NCBI RefSeq assembly: GCF_011386835.1
Contig: NC_088793.1
Location: 99,122,923 to 99,186,922, forward strand
Length of the DNA: 64,000 nucleotides
DNA from: Chrysemys picta bellii
Lineage: Eukaryota > Chordata > Testudines > Emydidae
Direction of reading: 5' to 3'
In this document: positions 11,901 to 27,000 of the stretch, piece after piece
Layout of the letters: the number at the start of each line of letters is the position of its first letter
How positions within the stretch are numbered: the stretch's first letter is position 1
The notes under the pieces: model-generated
Told to the model about the DNA's origin: nothing
Database searches by the model: none
What the model saw: the letters and a program-made list of their open reading frames with translations, nothing else
Translations under genes and position numbers: made by a program

Positions 11901-14900
11901 AGGAGCAAAAGCAGTGACATTGACCATTTAAGGCTGATAGAAAAAAGGTTAAACAAATGGTGTAAATGAAATTAGATAAATAGTCAACATTCTTTCAATT
12001 TTAATACTCTGATTTGGTGATAGTAATAGAAATAGAGATTTTTTTCCTGGCATGTTTTATATTGACATTGTTCTTTAAATAAAATATTCAGCTCTTTAAT
12101 ATTGCCTGTGAGTGTTAAAATGCCACAGAACTGGTATAAAAATCCTTTCAAAAAGGCTCAGTGTAAATGCTGGGTACATCCAGTGCTATACAGTCTAGCT
12201 TTCTTTATTGGGAATAATGGTGTAGTGGAATTAAAAGTATTGACATTACAACAGTGAATAGCTGCACATTTCAGCCCTTTAAATATTGTTCAGTGATGCG
12301 GAAAAACAATCAGATGAAGAGAGAAAGTGGGAACGTTTTTCCGCCCTTGATATTTCTATAAAAATAAATTCCTCAGCTAGTACAGTTAGTCCCATACCTT
12401 AATTATTCTGACATGTCAAGATAAACTCATAGCAGACAAAAGGTTTGATTAACCCATCAATTTTGGAGGGCATAATTTCACTGATTTTTATCAATAAGCT
12501 GCTAAGCACTCCATATCAAAAGTGCAATTTGTTTTCCTACACGTACCTCGACCAACATGGAGCCAGCATCCTCTGCCCATACTTATCTAGTGGATAGAGG
12601 TATGATATATGTGTGATTGGAGGCTGAAAACCTTAAGCCTTACATTTTTCTTTAAACCTACTGTTCTCATCCAAACCCCTTTATTGTGCGTGGGATGTGG
12701 GGCAGGGGGTTGGTTTTGTTTTTTGGTGTGTCTAAATAAAGCTCTTCCCCATGCTCTTTCTCTTGCAGGTTAACGTGGAAGGTGTCCACTGTGACAGGTG
12801 CAGGTCTGGAATGTTTGGACTCTATGCCAAAAACCCACTTGGCTGCAACAGCTGCTATTGCTTTGGCCTGACTACTCGGTGCAGTGAGGCAAAGGGGCTG
12901 ATCCGCATGTGGGTGAGTAGGGAACTGCTGAGCCGTGTAATGTGATAATGTCGTTTCCTGCTGGCTTCTTTTAGTCAGGCACAGAGAGGTAACTAGGAAA
13001 TGGCAAAACGTTTAAGCAGTCTTTTCCCCTGCGTACTTTGAGAAGTAGAGAGAGAGGAGCATGTTCCATTAGACAATCAGGGTCAAGGCATTAAAAAAAA
13101 ATTGTTTGATAGTGTAATAGATGTCAAGCCAAAGTAAAGCTATTAAAACCCAGTAAAAAGCAGTGTACTCAAGTGTGGGAAAATTGTACTGTGACGATCC
13201 AGTGCACTAGAGCATTGACTCAGAGATGAGAATCTGAACTTGCACAGTTTCCCTAACCATATACCAGGATCATTGTTGCTTGTTGTTAAATAACTCCTCA
13301 TTTTTCCCCTTATCATTTTTTTTAAAGTTGTGCTTGTGACAGATGCTAATCTATTTAAATCCTGGGTTGGTGGGTGGAGCCCACTTGAACAACAAAAGAC
13401 CTGTCCCCTCAGAAGAGAGAGGTACCACAGATCCCATGCTGGATTGACAGTCCTGGTGACTGAAGTCCGCTGTTTATCTCTAGCACTTTTTCTTCCCCCG
13501 ATAGACGGAGAGGGTTTCCAGATGAGCTGTGTTGGTGCAGCTTTATCAATCCGACATGGGTTGGGTCAAGAGGAAGGTGATAAAATCAGTCATGCCACAG
13601 AGCTAATGAAAGCATCAATCCTTTTGCAAACTCTGTTTTGGTCTTTATATGAGGGTATAAAGCTGAAGCATTATTTAAAGCTTTTTTTTTATTCCCCTCT
13701 TTTTATTCACCCTTCTTTGAATTCTGAGATTTAAACAAGACTTTGCAGATTCACATTGTAGATACCTGGGCCTTTATAGTTTTGAATACTCCAGTCTATC
13801 TCAAAACAGAGTCAGTGCCATTTGAAAAGCCATAAATTCACAAACTTCATGCGGCTGATGAAAATCTTTAAGGTAGTTCATGTGTGTAAACCATTTTCTT
13901 GCTGGCTGATGTACTTGGTGAATGGTGGCAAGACCCATCTCCAGGAACATGACTTTGAAGTTGGCAGCTGGAAGGAATACTTCCATGTCCTGTTACTGCA
14001 CAGCAGCTCCTGAGAATACAATCAGCACAATAATTGAATACCATGCTGAGCCTCTCCTTTTCCTCAGTGCCCAAATGGCATTTTGTGAAACCCAGATGTG
14101 ATTTTTTCATTAGCTTAATTGTTGTTCCAGACTCCTTAGCATTATGGTGTCTGCATTTCTGCTTTTTATTTTATTGTTCTCTCTGTGTTTGTCCAGCTTG
14201 TCACATGTTTTCTATGAACAATCTCGGTAATTCTGGGCAGAAGTTATTCCCGTTTTCTTTTGACCACAGCAATGATTTGGCTGGCATATTATTGATTTTC
14301 TTTCAGTGAGGTTGCTAACATCTAAATAGTTGTGGAATGCCATTACATTATCCAATCAGTGACTTTTGGGCTCACACAGTTTAGTGTATTTGAGAACACA
14401 GTAATTTGTTTGAATTTTAAATGAAAGAGATGCAAGTGGGGCTGTGCAGTACAAAGAGTTCATACACTTGCCTGAGACCCAAAACAGATTAGAACTGGAA
14501 AAGGAGATATTTTATTGTGGTACTGGTTCACATAGACCACTAATAAGCCTACATCTTGGAAAAACTTCCTCATTCCCACCCCCTATCCCCACCCCAAACC
14601 TGCTGAAGCATGCTCAATGCAGCTTTAGGGCTGCTAGCAGGAAATATGTATTCTCACACTGGCCACTAGGTTTCACCAATCATAACAAAAATATCTAAAA
14701 CATTATACTCCTTTCCCTCTGAATCATTAATAATAATAATAAACATAAAACATTAACATTGCAACAACAAAACAAAACATCCTGACTAATTGGCTGGGTA
14801 CACTACTTCAAACCTCAGGCAAGTGCAAGGAATTTTTCTGCCATCTCTAGCATAATTGCCATACCTTTGGGCTCCCCTGAAACCCCTTCCACTTGGTTCC

Positions 14901-17900
14901 CCAAGAATTCAGTCTCGTCACCCAGGTTTTTATTTGGCATACAGGAAAGCTACAGTGAGTTGATCAGACTCAAACGTAGGTGGGTGGAGGTGGGTCATAG
15001 CTCACATCCAACGTTACACAGCAAACCTCTTACTTTGTATACATTTACACGTGACATTACATTTACTGTGCATTGCATCACATGTTTTAGGATTAGCTTG
15101 GTCACTTTGTAGGAACCAATCCCTGTACAGCATGCTCTGTCCACACACTGTCCATGCACAACGTATTTCTTACGTCATCTTCTATTTCAGGGATATCTTA
15201 CCCATTGTTATCTTGACCACTGTAAATGGTTCCCTGGGTGTTCCTCCTTATCTTAGTTAGAACAGACATTCTGTTTCCAGACTGCTGATCCATTTACATC
15301 CTTAATCCTGTCTCCCAAGAAATGAGTCCTCATCCATGTCCATTACTCATATCAAGACAGGCCTACACCGTACTAATACAAGTCCAGTCTATCTCTAGGT
15401 TTGGGAGATTTTTGGAACTGTGCAATGGAAACACCTGTGATCCTTGATCAGTAGCAGATGCAGAAGGACTTTCTGATTATACAACCATCTCTGCAGATTT
15501 AATGTCCAAGTCTGTTGTAGTGGTTGATATGAGGTCCACAGCAATCTCACTATTTCTGGATGTAGCAATTGGGTAGTCTAATGACTTTGCAACACCTGTT
15601 ACTTCAATATCCAAATGAGAATTGTCTGCTGGTGATGTCTCGTGGTACTGCAGATGAACATGATTGTGATATCTATGAGTGTGCCTCCCATCTGATAACT
15701 CAGTTACCCAAGAAAGTGGTTTAGCATGTGCTATGATGCAAACAGATAACCAGTTCGTGCCATAAGAGCATATACTGTATTATGTGCACCTAATGTTCTT
15801 GATGACACTCAGACATCATAGTATAACTTTTGTGCTGCCTGCTTTTCCTTCAGCTTAGCAGCTTTAACAGTGTAGAGTGTCCAAATGAGTTCTTAGTTTC
15901 CTTCCCATTAAGAGTTTCTGCAGGTGACTTTCCTGTTGTGGCTAGTGGCATCATGCAATAGTGGAAAAGAAGCATGGCCAGTTTGGCTTCTATGCCATCT
16001 TCTGCATGGACAGCCCATTCTACTAGACCATTTGAGGAAGGGTGGTTTGGTGCAGTCCTATGGATTTGATGCTGGTTTCCCCCCCCCCCCCATAAATTCC
16101 TGAAATACAACACCAGTGAGCTGGGGACCATTGTCACTCGTCTCTGTCTCAAGCAATCCAAAAATGGAAAATGTAAGTCAAAGTTTATCAAGTGTAGCCT
16201 CAGTTGTGGAGGAGGGAATTACGTATACTGCAGTCCATTTTGAATGAACACCAATTATTATTAAAAGCATTTTCTCCATAAATGGACCAGCATAGTCTAC
16301 ATGAAGCCTTGTGTAGGATCACTGAAGCCACTCCCATGAGTGCAAAGGAACTTTCAGTGGAGCATGGCAGCTAGATTGTGCAACAGTGTGTGGTTTGCCA
16401 ACAGTGTCGATTTTCTGATCCATTCCCGGGCACCACACACAACTGATCGTGACTCCCTTCATGTGAACAGTGCCAGAATGTGCTTCATGTAACAACTTCA
16501 GTACCACTGATCTACTTACTGGAGGTACAATCACTCAGGATTCTAATAATAAGCACCCAACCTGGACACTTAAAGAATCCTTTAGGGAGTAGTAATATTG
16601 GAGCTCTCTGTCCAGCCAGTTGTAACCATTCTCTGTACTTACGACAATAATGGGTCTCTCTCTGTCTCTCTTTTTATCTGTGCTGCCTCAATTAGAGAAG
16701 TGGACAGTAATACAATAGGGAGGATGGTTCCTGTAGGTTGAGGTACTCTGGGCCGGCTATCCGGTAAAGGAAGTCTACTCAGAGCATCTCAATGCTTTTC
16801 CAGGTTTATAATCAAACTCATAGTCGTAAGCTGATAAGGTGAGAGCCCATCTCTGAATTCTGGCAAATGCTATAGGGGGTACAGGTTTGTGCTCACCAAA
16901 CGTATCTTTCAGAGGTTTATGGTCTGTGTATAACAAAATGCCTGCCATATAGGTAAGAGTGAAACTTCTTTACCCCCCAAAGACTACTGCTAGCCCTTCT
17001 TATTCTGGTTTGGAGAAAAAAATTCTGCTGGAGCTGGTGACCTTGTTGCATAACTGATTGGATGCTCAGACCCATGTGATATTCAGTGTGCTAGTACCAC
17101 TTCCATTCCATATGATGAGGCATCATAAGACAATACTTGCTTTTTCTGGCTTTTATAATGAACTAAAAAGTTTGACTGTAGCAATTCCTTTGCTTCTGCA
17201 AAAACTATTTCTTGTTTTTGACTGCACTAGAATTGTATCCCTTTCTGTAACAGTTTGTGTAAGTGAGCCAGTACAGTTGCCATTTCGGTAAAAATTTGCT
17301 ATAATAATTTAGCCTGGCTAGAAAGGATTTCAATTTGGACATTGGCTTTGCTGGTGGTGCCTCGGTAATGGTCCATGCCTTCTCCTCTACTGAATGTAAG
17401 CCAGTTGCATCAGTTTTGTTCCCAGGTAAGTTACTCCAGCAGTCTGAAAAATACACTTCTCCCTCTTAAGATGCATATCTGCATCAGACAATTTTTGTAG
17501 GACCTGGTCCAAATTTTGTAAGTGTTCTGACTCAGATTCCCCTGTAATCAGGATATCATCAAGGTGTACTCAGACATGTGGCATGCCTTGGAATAAATTG
17601 TCCATTGCCCTTTGATAAATACTTGGCTCTGCTGACAGTCTGAATGGGAGGCAGTTGTAATGAAAGAACACTTTGGGAGTATTGATCATTACATAGCCGT
17701 TAGAACCAAGTCCAGAGGAATTTGAAGGTATCCATTACTTAAATCAAATTTTGTGAAAGGTTTTCCCCCAGATAAGGTAGCATACAGGTCTTCAATCCTG
17801 AGGAGTGGATACCTATCTAACTTGGCCACACTATTGACCATAACCTTGTAGTCCCAGTGTAGTCTCACTCCACCAACTGATTTCAACACTGGGATAATAG

Positions 17901-20900
17901 GAGCAGCCTAGAATGAGAATTGGACAGGCTCAATAATATCAACTAGCTGTAATTGGTCCAGTTCTTGGTCTACCTCATGATTCATGGAATAGGGTAGTTG
18001 CCTTGGCTTAAAGAAACATGGTTTAGCATCTGGATCCATGTAAATTCTGCCAGTGACCCATTTCAAAGTACCAAGACCCTCCTTGAACAGCTCTGAGTGT
18101 GTTTTCAATAAGTGCTTCTACATCTAGTACATAGACATGGCTGATATCTGCCCAGTTACATTTTAATAGCTTTAACCAGTCTTGCCCGAGGAGGCTGGGG
18201 CCTTCCCCCTTCACTACTACAAAAGGCTTTTGATCCTGGTATCCCACCTCCACATTGACTTTACCTCTCACTGGAACTTGTTCTCCTGTATATATACATA
18301 ACACCACCTTTGCTACTCCCAGCTATAGTGTATTGTTCCTTGGCCACAACTGGTGATATGTAACTTCACTGATTATAGACAGAGAAGCTCCTGTATCAGT
18401 CTCCAGGGTTATTCTTTGTCCATCAATTGTAACATCCATTTACAGTGCCATCTCCTTTTGGCTTTTGTTGGTAACATAAACATAGTATACACCAAGTCCT
18501 CAGTTCCTCTTCCTTCTCTGCAATATGACAAACCTCTTTCTTGTGACCCACATTTTCCCTTCCATATGTCCATTTTGTACAGCATGCTTTTGTAAGATGA
18601 CTTCGCTTCTGGCAAATTCAGCACTCTGTAGCCGTATATGGACAGGTGGATATAGTCCTGTTTCTCCCAACCTCTAAAGCAATGTTGTGTGTTCTTAAGG
18701 CGATACCTCTTTTTACTTAAAGATTCACTTATTTTGTGTGGAATGCTGGACAACTTGTGTATGGTGGGTCCCCAAAACAGTTTGGCTATCTACCTGTTGT
18801 TTAGTGCTTCCCTGTAAATCCAAAACATGCTGCGCACCTACTTCCATACCTTACGCTATTTCCAGAGCTTTGTCAAAACTAAGGTGGACTCTGCCAACAA
18901 ACATCTTTGAACTCTTTCATCACTGAACCACAGATAAGTCTATCCCACAGCATGGCATTTACTGTATCTCCAAAACCACAATGCTCTGATAAATTATGCA
19001 GTTCTTCTACAAAAACTACTATGGACCACATTCCAGGTTGGCGGGAGAAACTGTTAAATTCAAAATGCTGCACAATTTCTGATGGCATGGGGATCTAATG
19101 GTGCAAGACTACTTTAACCAGCTCATCAAAGGAGTTGGCACTGGCCTTTTCCAGTGCCACCAAACTTCTAATTAAACTGTATGTGTTTGCTCCAAAAACT
19201 CTCAATAACATGACTTGTTTCTTGTGATCATCCTCTTTACCATTTGCAATGAAGTACTGCGAGAGTCTCTGAGTACTGAATCCAGTTCTCCCATTCTGCA
19301 TCATACTCTTTCATTTTTCCACATACAGCCATATGGAAAGCCAAAAAAAGTTGTCACTTGCACAGTATGTAGAAATTTCGGATGGTTGTTTTCAGTTTAT
19401 CCTCATTGCCAATGTAGTATATGAGACCCAAAACAGATTAGAACTGAAAAAGAAAATATTTTATTGTGGTACAGGACCACACAGACAACTAATCAGTCTC
19501 CATCTTAGAAAAAAAAATCCTCACATCCCTCCAACCCACTGGAGCATGCTCAGGACAGCCTTAGAGCTTCTAACAGTAAATAGTTATTCTCACATTGGCT
19601 GCCCGGTGACTATAAGTGTAACAAAAATGCCTATATTTCGCCTGTCTACCCTGTAGGTCTAGATCTTAAGTGAAAATAAGAGGTGTGTTTCATCTTAATA
19701 TAAGATTCTTAGACTCTGAACAGAGGTGTGGTCCAGGATTGAAATAACAGACATATCCAAGTTTTATGAACAAGCTACATTGTCAGAGGTCTGTGAAGAG
19801 CTTGCAGACGTGTTCATATCACACTGTATTTGGCTCTAGCCAGTGCTGGTTTTTCCTCACTTTCATGAGCACTAAATGCAAAGGGCTAGATGGTGGAACT
19901 CTTACAGTGCGCAACATTTACTCAAATAGTTCTATTTAGTGGGACTACTCACATGACTAGTGTGAAAGTAAGTACAACCAGTTTTTAAGAGAATAAAAAT
20001 TAAAAGAATAACAAGACTTTGCCTACATGAAAAAAGCTTGAAAAAATAAACTGTTTGATTTTTCTTTTTAATCCCTTTAATATGTGCAGCTGACCTTGAA
20101 GCCAGAACAGATGGTTCTGCCACTGGTAGATGAAAACCTTCAGGACAGTACTACCAGAGGAGTTGTATTCCAGCATCCAGAGATAGTAGCTAACATTGAA
20201 CTGGTGATGCAAGATCTCCAATCAGAACCTATTTACTGGAAACTTCCGGAGCAGTTTGAAGGACGGAAGGTAAAGACGATTCCTTTGAGTTCTGACAAAA
20301 AATGACATTTTAGAAATGCTTCTGATTCCTCTATTGGGAAAATCACAGCAAACTGGAAGGTGCTTGCAAAGAATAAATATTTTTGTCATTACCATTTGTC
20401 ATGGCAAAATTGTTACAAAAATAATAGGAAATTCTATTAATTGTCATCAAAACTTGGAATCCTGTAACATCAATACTATCTTAAACTAGATATTTAATCA
20501 TACAAATATATAAGAAATATGCTACTAATGGGAATTTTATTGTCCAGCGCAGGCAGTGATAGCCAACAGATCTGTCAGGAATTCCAGATTTTAGCTTGTG
20601 ATTTTATTTATTTGCACAAGATGGAGCTTTTCACAAAACTACTATTTTTAAAAAAGTGTAGGGATTGTATTAAGTTAATATTTCACTCTGTGACTCCCTG
20701 CCTCTCCCAATCTGACAGAAATACTACACAAGCTTTGTATGTCTTGTGTAGACACAGTTTGTTGAAAATGTTTGAAACAGCCTTCTCTTTGGGCCTTTTG
20801 CACCTCTGTGGCTCTATTGTGTGTTGCACTTTTGAAGTTCCCATGGGCTCATGGGAATGTTGATATTCCCACAGAATCTCACAAAGAGGGACATTTGTTT

Positions 20901-20985
20901 TTACAGTTCTCCAGAAGCAGATTACCTTCACGTATGTCTGTGCACAATCGTTGATCTCCCTATATTCCAAGTAGCACATGCCTCT

Positions 20986-21027
<42 letters not shown>

Positions 21028-24000
21028 TCTCATGTATCTATACATCCATTTGTAATACTTACATATCCATCATGTATGCACAGAGATGTATGTGTAGCTA
21101 ACTGTAACTGGTATCTCTCTTTGCTTCGTTAGCTGACTGCTTATGGAGGGAAACTGAAGTATGCTATCTACTTTGAAGCACGCGAGGAGACGGGTTTTGC
21201 TACCTATAATCCCCAGGCCATCATCAGAGGTGGGCCTCCCACACGTACTAGAACTATCATCCGGCATATGGCTGCCCCTTTGATTGGCCAGCTGACAAGA
21301 CATGAGATAGAGATGACAGAGGTAATGTTTTAGTCTGTTCTGTTTCAGAATGTTAACCCTTGGTTCTGTTGATACCGTTAACTGGCTGGCTTTTGTCTTA
21401 CTGTTTCCTTCAGCATGAATGGAGATACCATGGTGATGACCCAAGAGTCAGTAGTACTGTGACACGTGATGACTTCATGGATGTGTTGTACAACATTCAT
21501 TACATTCTTATTAAGGCTTCTTATGGCAGCATCATGAGACAAAGCAGGTAACAATTTTATGCAATAGCCTGAAATACTTCAGTCATCCCAGCTAGTTCAC
21601 TCGAGACTTCAAACTGAATTTTTAATCCAGGCACAAAATCAGTGGGACGTAAAAAAAGAGTAGGGTGTCTAGTAAAGCTGGAGAAGTCGGAGAAAGGCAT
21701 TGTATTAAGAGAAAACCATAATTATTGTAGCCAAATGAGACTGGTATTCTCCGTATCCCAAAGCCAAGAAAAAAACAAAAATATATTTTGTAAACAGATT
21801 TGAATGTTATGCAAATATTGTGCTATTATATAAATATGAATTTTGGCCTGTGAAATATTTGTCTCTTGGCAATCAGTAGTGAATTAATGATTAGTGATTC
21901 AAATAGTGCCCACTTAAAATGACACTTATGCCAATATAGTAGAGGCAGATAAAAGTAATAGGCTACAAATATCTATCTAGATATAGAATTTCGAGAAGGT
22001 ACTACTATGGTGGTAGAATTAAAAAGATGTGTAACTTTGCAATATTTGTGTAACAGAGACATGGAAGACTAGTAGCTGTGCCCTAAAAATTATAGAAGCA
22101 GATGGTTGTTATTTATTATTAATTATTATTTTTGTAAGTAATTTTAAAGGAACTAACCAACCATTCTCCAAACTTGGATGTCCCTTGCAGCTGCGGGTGT
22201 CACAGTCATTTCAGATTGTCTATTTTTGGCATGTTCAGTTTACAATATTGTGTGATGTGCACCGGGAAACTTTAGTTTAGAGGAGTGGGAAAGCAATTAT
22301 GATTCCTCATGGGAAACTTTGAAAAGCATTCTCTTTGCTCCAGAAAAATATTCCATCTACTTATATCAATCACTGTTAGCACTACAGAGCCCAGCTCGGA
22401 TGTGGAGAATGAGGTGAACTCTATCCTGGCTCATGTATCATAAGAAAAATTGCTATATGATAACCACTTTCAGAATCTTTATGCTGAGGTGTACAGAGAT
22501 GGACACCTTATTCAAAGCTAGCTACACCAAAGCATAATGCACCTCGATTGGATCAGGGCTACTAGTGATGATGTGTAAATCAGGAGACGAGAGATTGACT
22601 TTCCAATTTCAGGGTGTGTTTGCAGGGATAGCAGTTGCAAAACCAAGGTGTGATTTTACAGAGTCACATTACAGAGTATAGCCTTTTATATAGCAGCAGG
22701 ACTTGCTAAAGAGTTAATCTGTCCCCCTTCTGGTACCTCTCCACCTGTATATGATATCACAATTGATGTAGAGATGATTGTCATAAAGTTTTATGATATC
22801 TGTCTAGGCATTTATATAATGCTCATCACCATGATATTTGAGACATTAGGTGGAGAATTAGCAGGCAAACCCCTGCAATCTATACACAAGCAAAATGCCT
22901 GTTGATTTCAGAGGAAATTTTGTTTGAATAAGAACAGTAGAATCAAACCCAAAAATTCCTTAGAAGTCATTGGGAGATTAGCCTAAGAACTACAGACTTT
23001 GATTCAGAAGAGGAGTTAAACCACAGATGTAAGTCCATCCCTATTCAGAACAGCCCTTAAGCACATGCTTACCTTTGAACATGTACTTAAGTCCAGTGAC
23101 TTAAAGTTAAGCATGTGCTTTAGTTGTGTCCTGGATGCTTTCCTGAATTGGAGCCTAACTCTTAACAAGCAAAGCTTCTCTTCTCCTCCAGTTGCCATTA
23201 GAGGGAAGAGAGTTATAGAAAAAATTATTATAAAGGACTACTGTCAATTTTTTTCAAAGTGTACAGTGAGGAGTTGATAGTTCTTTAATTGTAACATGAA
23301 AATTCTTTCAACTCAAATGTTTGAAAAAGCAGAGCTGCAGATGACTGATATACTGTAGAAAAACACTGTCAATGAAAATTCGAACCAGACCTAAGTGTAA
23401 AATAGCTTAATTCCAATGTTAGCCCAGTATTAGCCATATAATTTATCATTTGTTTTTGCAAGAAAGCTATGCTATTAAGGAGAGTTATTTAGAGGTTTCT
23501 ACTAAAAATCCAAAGGCAAACATTTTTCTCCTACTGTGTTCATTTTGTTGTTCTCCTTTTTCACATTTACCACTCAAAATTGAAATATTTCTTTCATAGA
23601 TTCAAATTAGATTTTGCTTTGCTTTTCAGGCAATTGGATTTTGATAATAAATTAGTTTGGATTGGAAGTATGCTTTCAATTTTACTGTTAATTGTTTCAG
23701 AATACTAGATGCTGATCAGGTAGCAGTGGTTAGACTGGTTTTCATTAGACATGCTTCAGGAAGCAACCAAACCTAACCTACCTTAAGTAACGCTTTTACC
23801 CAGACAACAAGTAGCTTTGTGGTTCCAATGTATATTGTTATGTAAATTCAGCTCTGGGACAGTATATAGTTTGTGCCGTACACAGAACATTGCCTCTGGT
23901 TTACGACTACACTGCAGTCTAAGGGCTTCAGTGCAGGCTGTATAGCCATGACAGGGACCTTGGATTCATACTTGCATTGGTAGCCCATGCTAAAGCCCAT

Positions 24001-27000
24001 CGCTTCATGTACACAGCTATTTTTTGCTGTGCTCACATCATACCATAGATTTCAGTGTAGGCATATCCTGTATCTTGAAGATGATGGGGAAGCAGATTCC
24101 ACTCTGTTTTTATATTAAATGTACAGGGAGTTCCATTCAAGCTTGTGTTGACACTCTATACAAAAACAATAATTTTGGACCGCATTTATTTTGCAGTTCA
24201 TTGTTTTTGTCTCCTCTTTGTTCTAATTCTCTATTCCAGGTGACCCTCCTTCTCAAGGTATATGGGCTGGAGTGTGCTGCTGTCACTTGGGACATTGCAT
24301 TGACTCAAGATATTAGTGGTGAACTCCGGATCCCATTGAAGTCAATCGCAAAACTCACATTGATTTGAATGGGTCAGGATTTTACCCTAGATTTGCTTAT
24401 GGTCGTCCTGATGTTGGTGCCTATATACCAAGATGACAGGTGCAATAGATGTGCCTAGACAAACAGATCAGTATAATTGGGGGTATGGGGGTGGGAGAAA
24501 TCTGTGAGTTGGGTCGTTTGGGAGTATGAACAGGAGCTAATTATTTCCATAAGTTTCTTTGTACTAACGCCGACACGCAGATATTTAATAAATAAATTCT
24601 GGCTGGATTAGCTTCTTTATTTTGATTTAACTCTTATTAAAGTATTCATATTCACTGATAGAAGAGAGAGAAATTTCCTCTCCTTGCTTAGATTTGGAAT
24701 TATTTTGGGAAACTTTAAAATTTACATGGCTTGCCCTATATTTTTTACTTATTAAAGAACAACAAAGTTTAGTATTCATTTAAACAAAAAAGAATGAGAG
24801 GGCTAAAATGCCTCCTTTCGGCAAAGCAATGATTTTACAATCCCCTGGGATAAACTAATGCTTTAGAAATGTCTTTTGCTGTCATTGTCCATGCTTCATT
24901 TGATGCCCTTTAGAATCATTTTGTCTGTTCAGTGTATGTGGGGAGGATAGTTGGGAGATGAGGGTATAAGATATTAATATAATCAAGTGGACATTTGGGG
25001 AGGGAAAGAGTTGGCAGTCCCAACATGAAATGACATTAACCAACTTCTATGTGTTTCTTTGTTTTAAATATTTTGTTTATTTATCCTTGTGATTCTGAGA
25101 AAAAAAATGAATTCTGGCTAAGGTCTTAAAATTTCTGCTAAAAGGCAATTAACTGTCCAATGTCTTTGAAGTCTGTTCTATAGCTTGTTAGCTTGCTTTA
25201 GTTGCTGGGGATACGTTTTATTTTTTAAAAATGCCTCATTAGAAGCATATTTAGTGAATAAAGTTATTGTTGCACTCCTGGGAATTGTGAACTGGATCCA
25301 GGTTTAGTGTGAGACATCAATTTCTTACTGATCTGTTCAAATGAGGAGTCAGATATGGGCTTTTGTCAATATTTTGGCTGCAAATAGAAAAGAGGAGATG
25401 GAAGTAAGAAGAGTAGACGAGTTAGTTAAACTGCAGGGTAGAAATGGAAAATCAGATTGAAGGTATGTTGGGTTTGAAGTTTCCTTCATACATAGGCAAA
25501 AATAGAGCATTTTTTGTCTCATGTTGATGAGGCCAAGAGGGTTCAAGACAGCCAAATGAAGCTTTTTTCTCTTGTAATGGCTGACTTTGAACCTGCATTG
25601 AAACAATGCTTTATGGAGTTGATAAGCTTTGCTTGCTGGTTTGTGTTTTCCAGAATTTCTGAGATATCGATGGAAGTTGCTGAAGAAGGCAATGTGTCTG
25701 GAATGAGTCCTCGTGCTCACTTGATTGAGAAATGTGACTGCCCACTGGGCTATTCTGGCTTGTCATGTGAGGTACAGTGTTTGGTTAACCTTCATTAAAT
25801 GTCTTTACTCTGTATTCATCTTTCAGCAGTAATGGTATGAGAAGAGTTTCAAATAATAACTATGCTTAACTAAGCCACCCACTCTCCCTTGATTTTATTC
25901 CCTCTGTTCCTTCTCTCCCAGGTCCCCATCCTTCAAAGTCTTTAATCACTTATTTAACTTTAAGCAGATGAGTAGTCCCATTGAAATCATTGGAATTATT
26001 CATGTGCTTAAAGTTAAGCACATTAAACTTTGCTGGATCAAAGCCTCAGCGCCTGAATTGTGTGAGCAGTGGAAGTCATTGAAACTTGTTGAAAGAGGTT
26101 AGGTGTATACAGTAGAACCTCAAAGCTATGAACACCAGAGTCATGGACTTATCGGTCAACCAGATACCATGTGGAACCGAAAGCAATCAGTCAGGCAGCA
26201 GGGGAGACCAAAAAACCCCGAACAAATACTGTACTGCCTCGGGCTTTAGCTCTGGGGTTTAGGGCTTCGGCCATGGGCGGTTACGGCTGCAGCTGCGGGG
26301 TGGGGGGCAAGCAGCGGCGGCTCCAGGCACCAGCACACCAACGCATGCCTGGGGTGGCAAGCCGCAGGGGGGTGGCCTGCCGTTCACTCCGAGGGCAGCA
26401 TGCCTGCGGGAGGTCCGCCGGTCCCGGGGCTTTGGCGGTAATTCGGCAGCGGGTACGCCGAAGCCGCGGGACCAGCGGACCTCCTGCAGGCATGCCACCG
26501 AAGGCAGTCTGACTGCCGGGCTTGGGGCAGCAAAAAAGTTAGAGCCACCCCTGGGGCCAGGGCTTCAGGCGGGGATGGGGGCCTCAGATTCTGACCCTTG
26601 GGAGCACCAGGGCTCAGGGCTTTAGACCCTGGGGCTTGGGGCTTCAGCCCCGCAGCTCAATTCCTTGCTTAAGCCCCATGGGGGGCGCTGGGGCTCATGA
26701 GTGCCAGTTTCAGTCCCAGCAGTTCCCCCATAGCTAAAGCCCCGAGCCCTGTCCCCCACCCCCAGCCGAAACTGGGAGTGGAGCTCTGGGGAGCCCCGAG
26801 CCCCAGTGCCTGCTGCAGGGCAGAAGCCAGGAATGGAGCTGCAGGACTGAAACCCTGAGCCCGTGCCCACTGCGAGGCTGAAACTGGGAACGGAGCCTCA
26901 GGGCTGAAGCCCTGAACCCCAGTGCTTCCCTCAGGTCTAAAGCCCTGGGCCCTGGTGCTCCCATGAGGCAGAAGCCCTCAGCGCCCCTACCCCCAGTCCT

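Larger units (their letters stand above)
14473..19640 (-). mobile_element. Gypsy-type LTR retrotransposon, decayed, antisense to LAMA1
   Basis: Two similar terminal blocks of about 220-230 bp (14473-14702 and 19422-19640, both beginning TGAGACCCAAAACAGATTAG) enclose fragments in the - strand order gag, protease, reverse transcriptase, RNase H, integrase, the Metaviridae (Gypsy) order. A purine-rich tract (complement of 14708-14720, AGAGGGAAAGGAG) sits beside the 3' LTR, where the polypurine tract belongs. The reading frame is broken into many short pieces and the LTRs have diverged visibly, so the copy is dead and old. No env is seen. No clear target-site duplication was found. Confidence 0.9.
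12913..20089 (+). other. LAMA1: LAMA1 intron hosting an antisense Gypsy element
   Basis: Intron of 7.2 kb. The decayed Gypsy element takes up 14473-19640. The flanks 12913-14472 and 19641-20089 contain no recognised repeat. A 134-codon open frame at 13330-13734 shows no recognisable domain and is not called. Confidence 0.8.
21548..25653 (+). other. LAMA1: LAMA1 intron
   Basis: Intron of 4.1 kb. Two short palindromic repeats are recognisable (about 23030-23165 and 24310-24385). The remainder is AT-rich, with no further element or gene seen. Confidence 0.75.

Noticed and set aside
13330..13734. 134-codon open frame on the + strand
   Set aside because: No recognisable domain, no supporting splice context, and LAMA1 exons d and e join in phase without it.
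20683..21045. 120-codon - strand frame and the overlapping + strand frame
   Set aside because: Both run through the (CA)n microsatellite and show only low-complexity translation (CVCVC, HTHTH).
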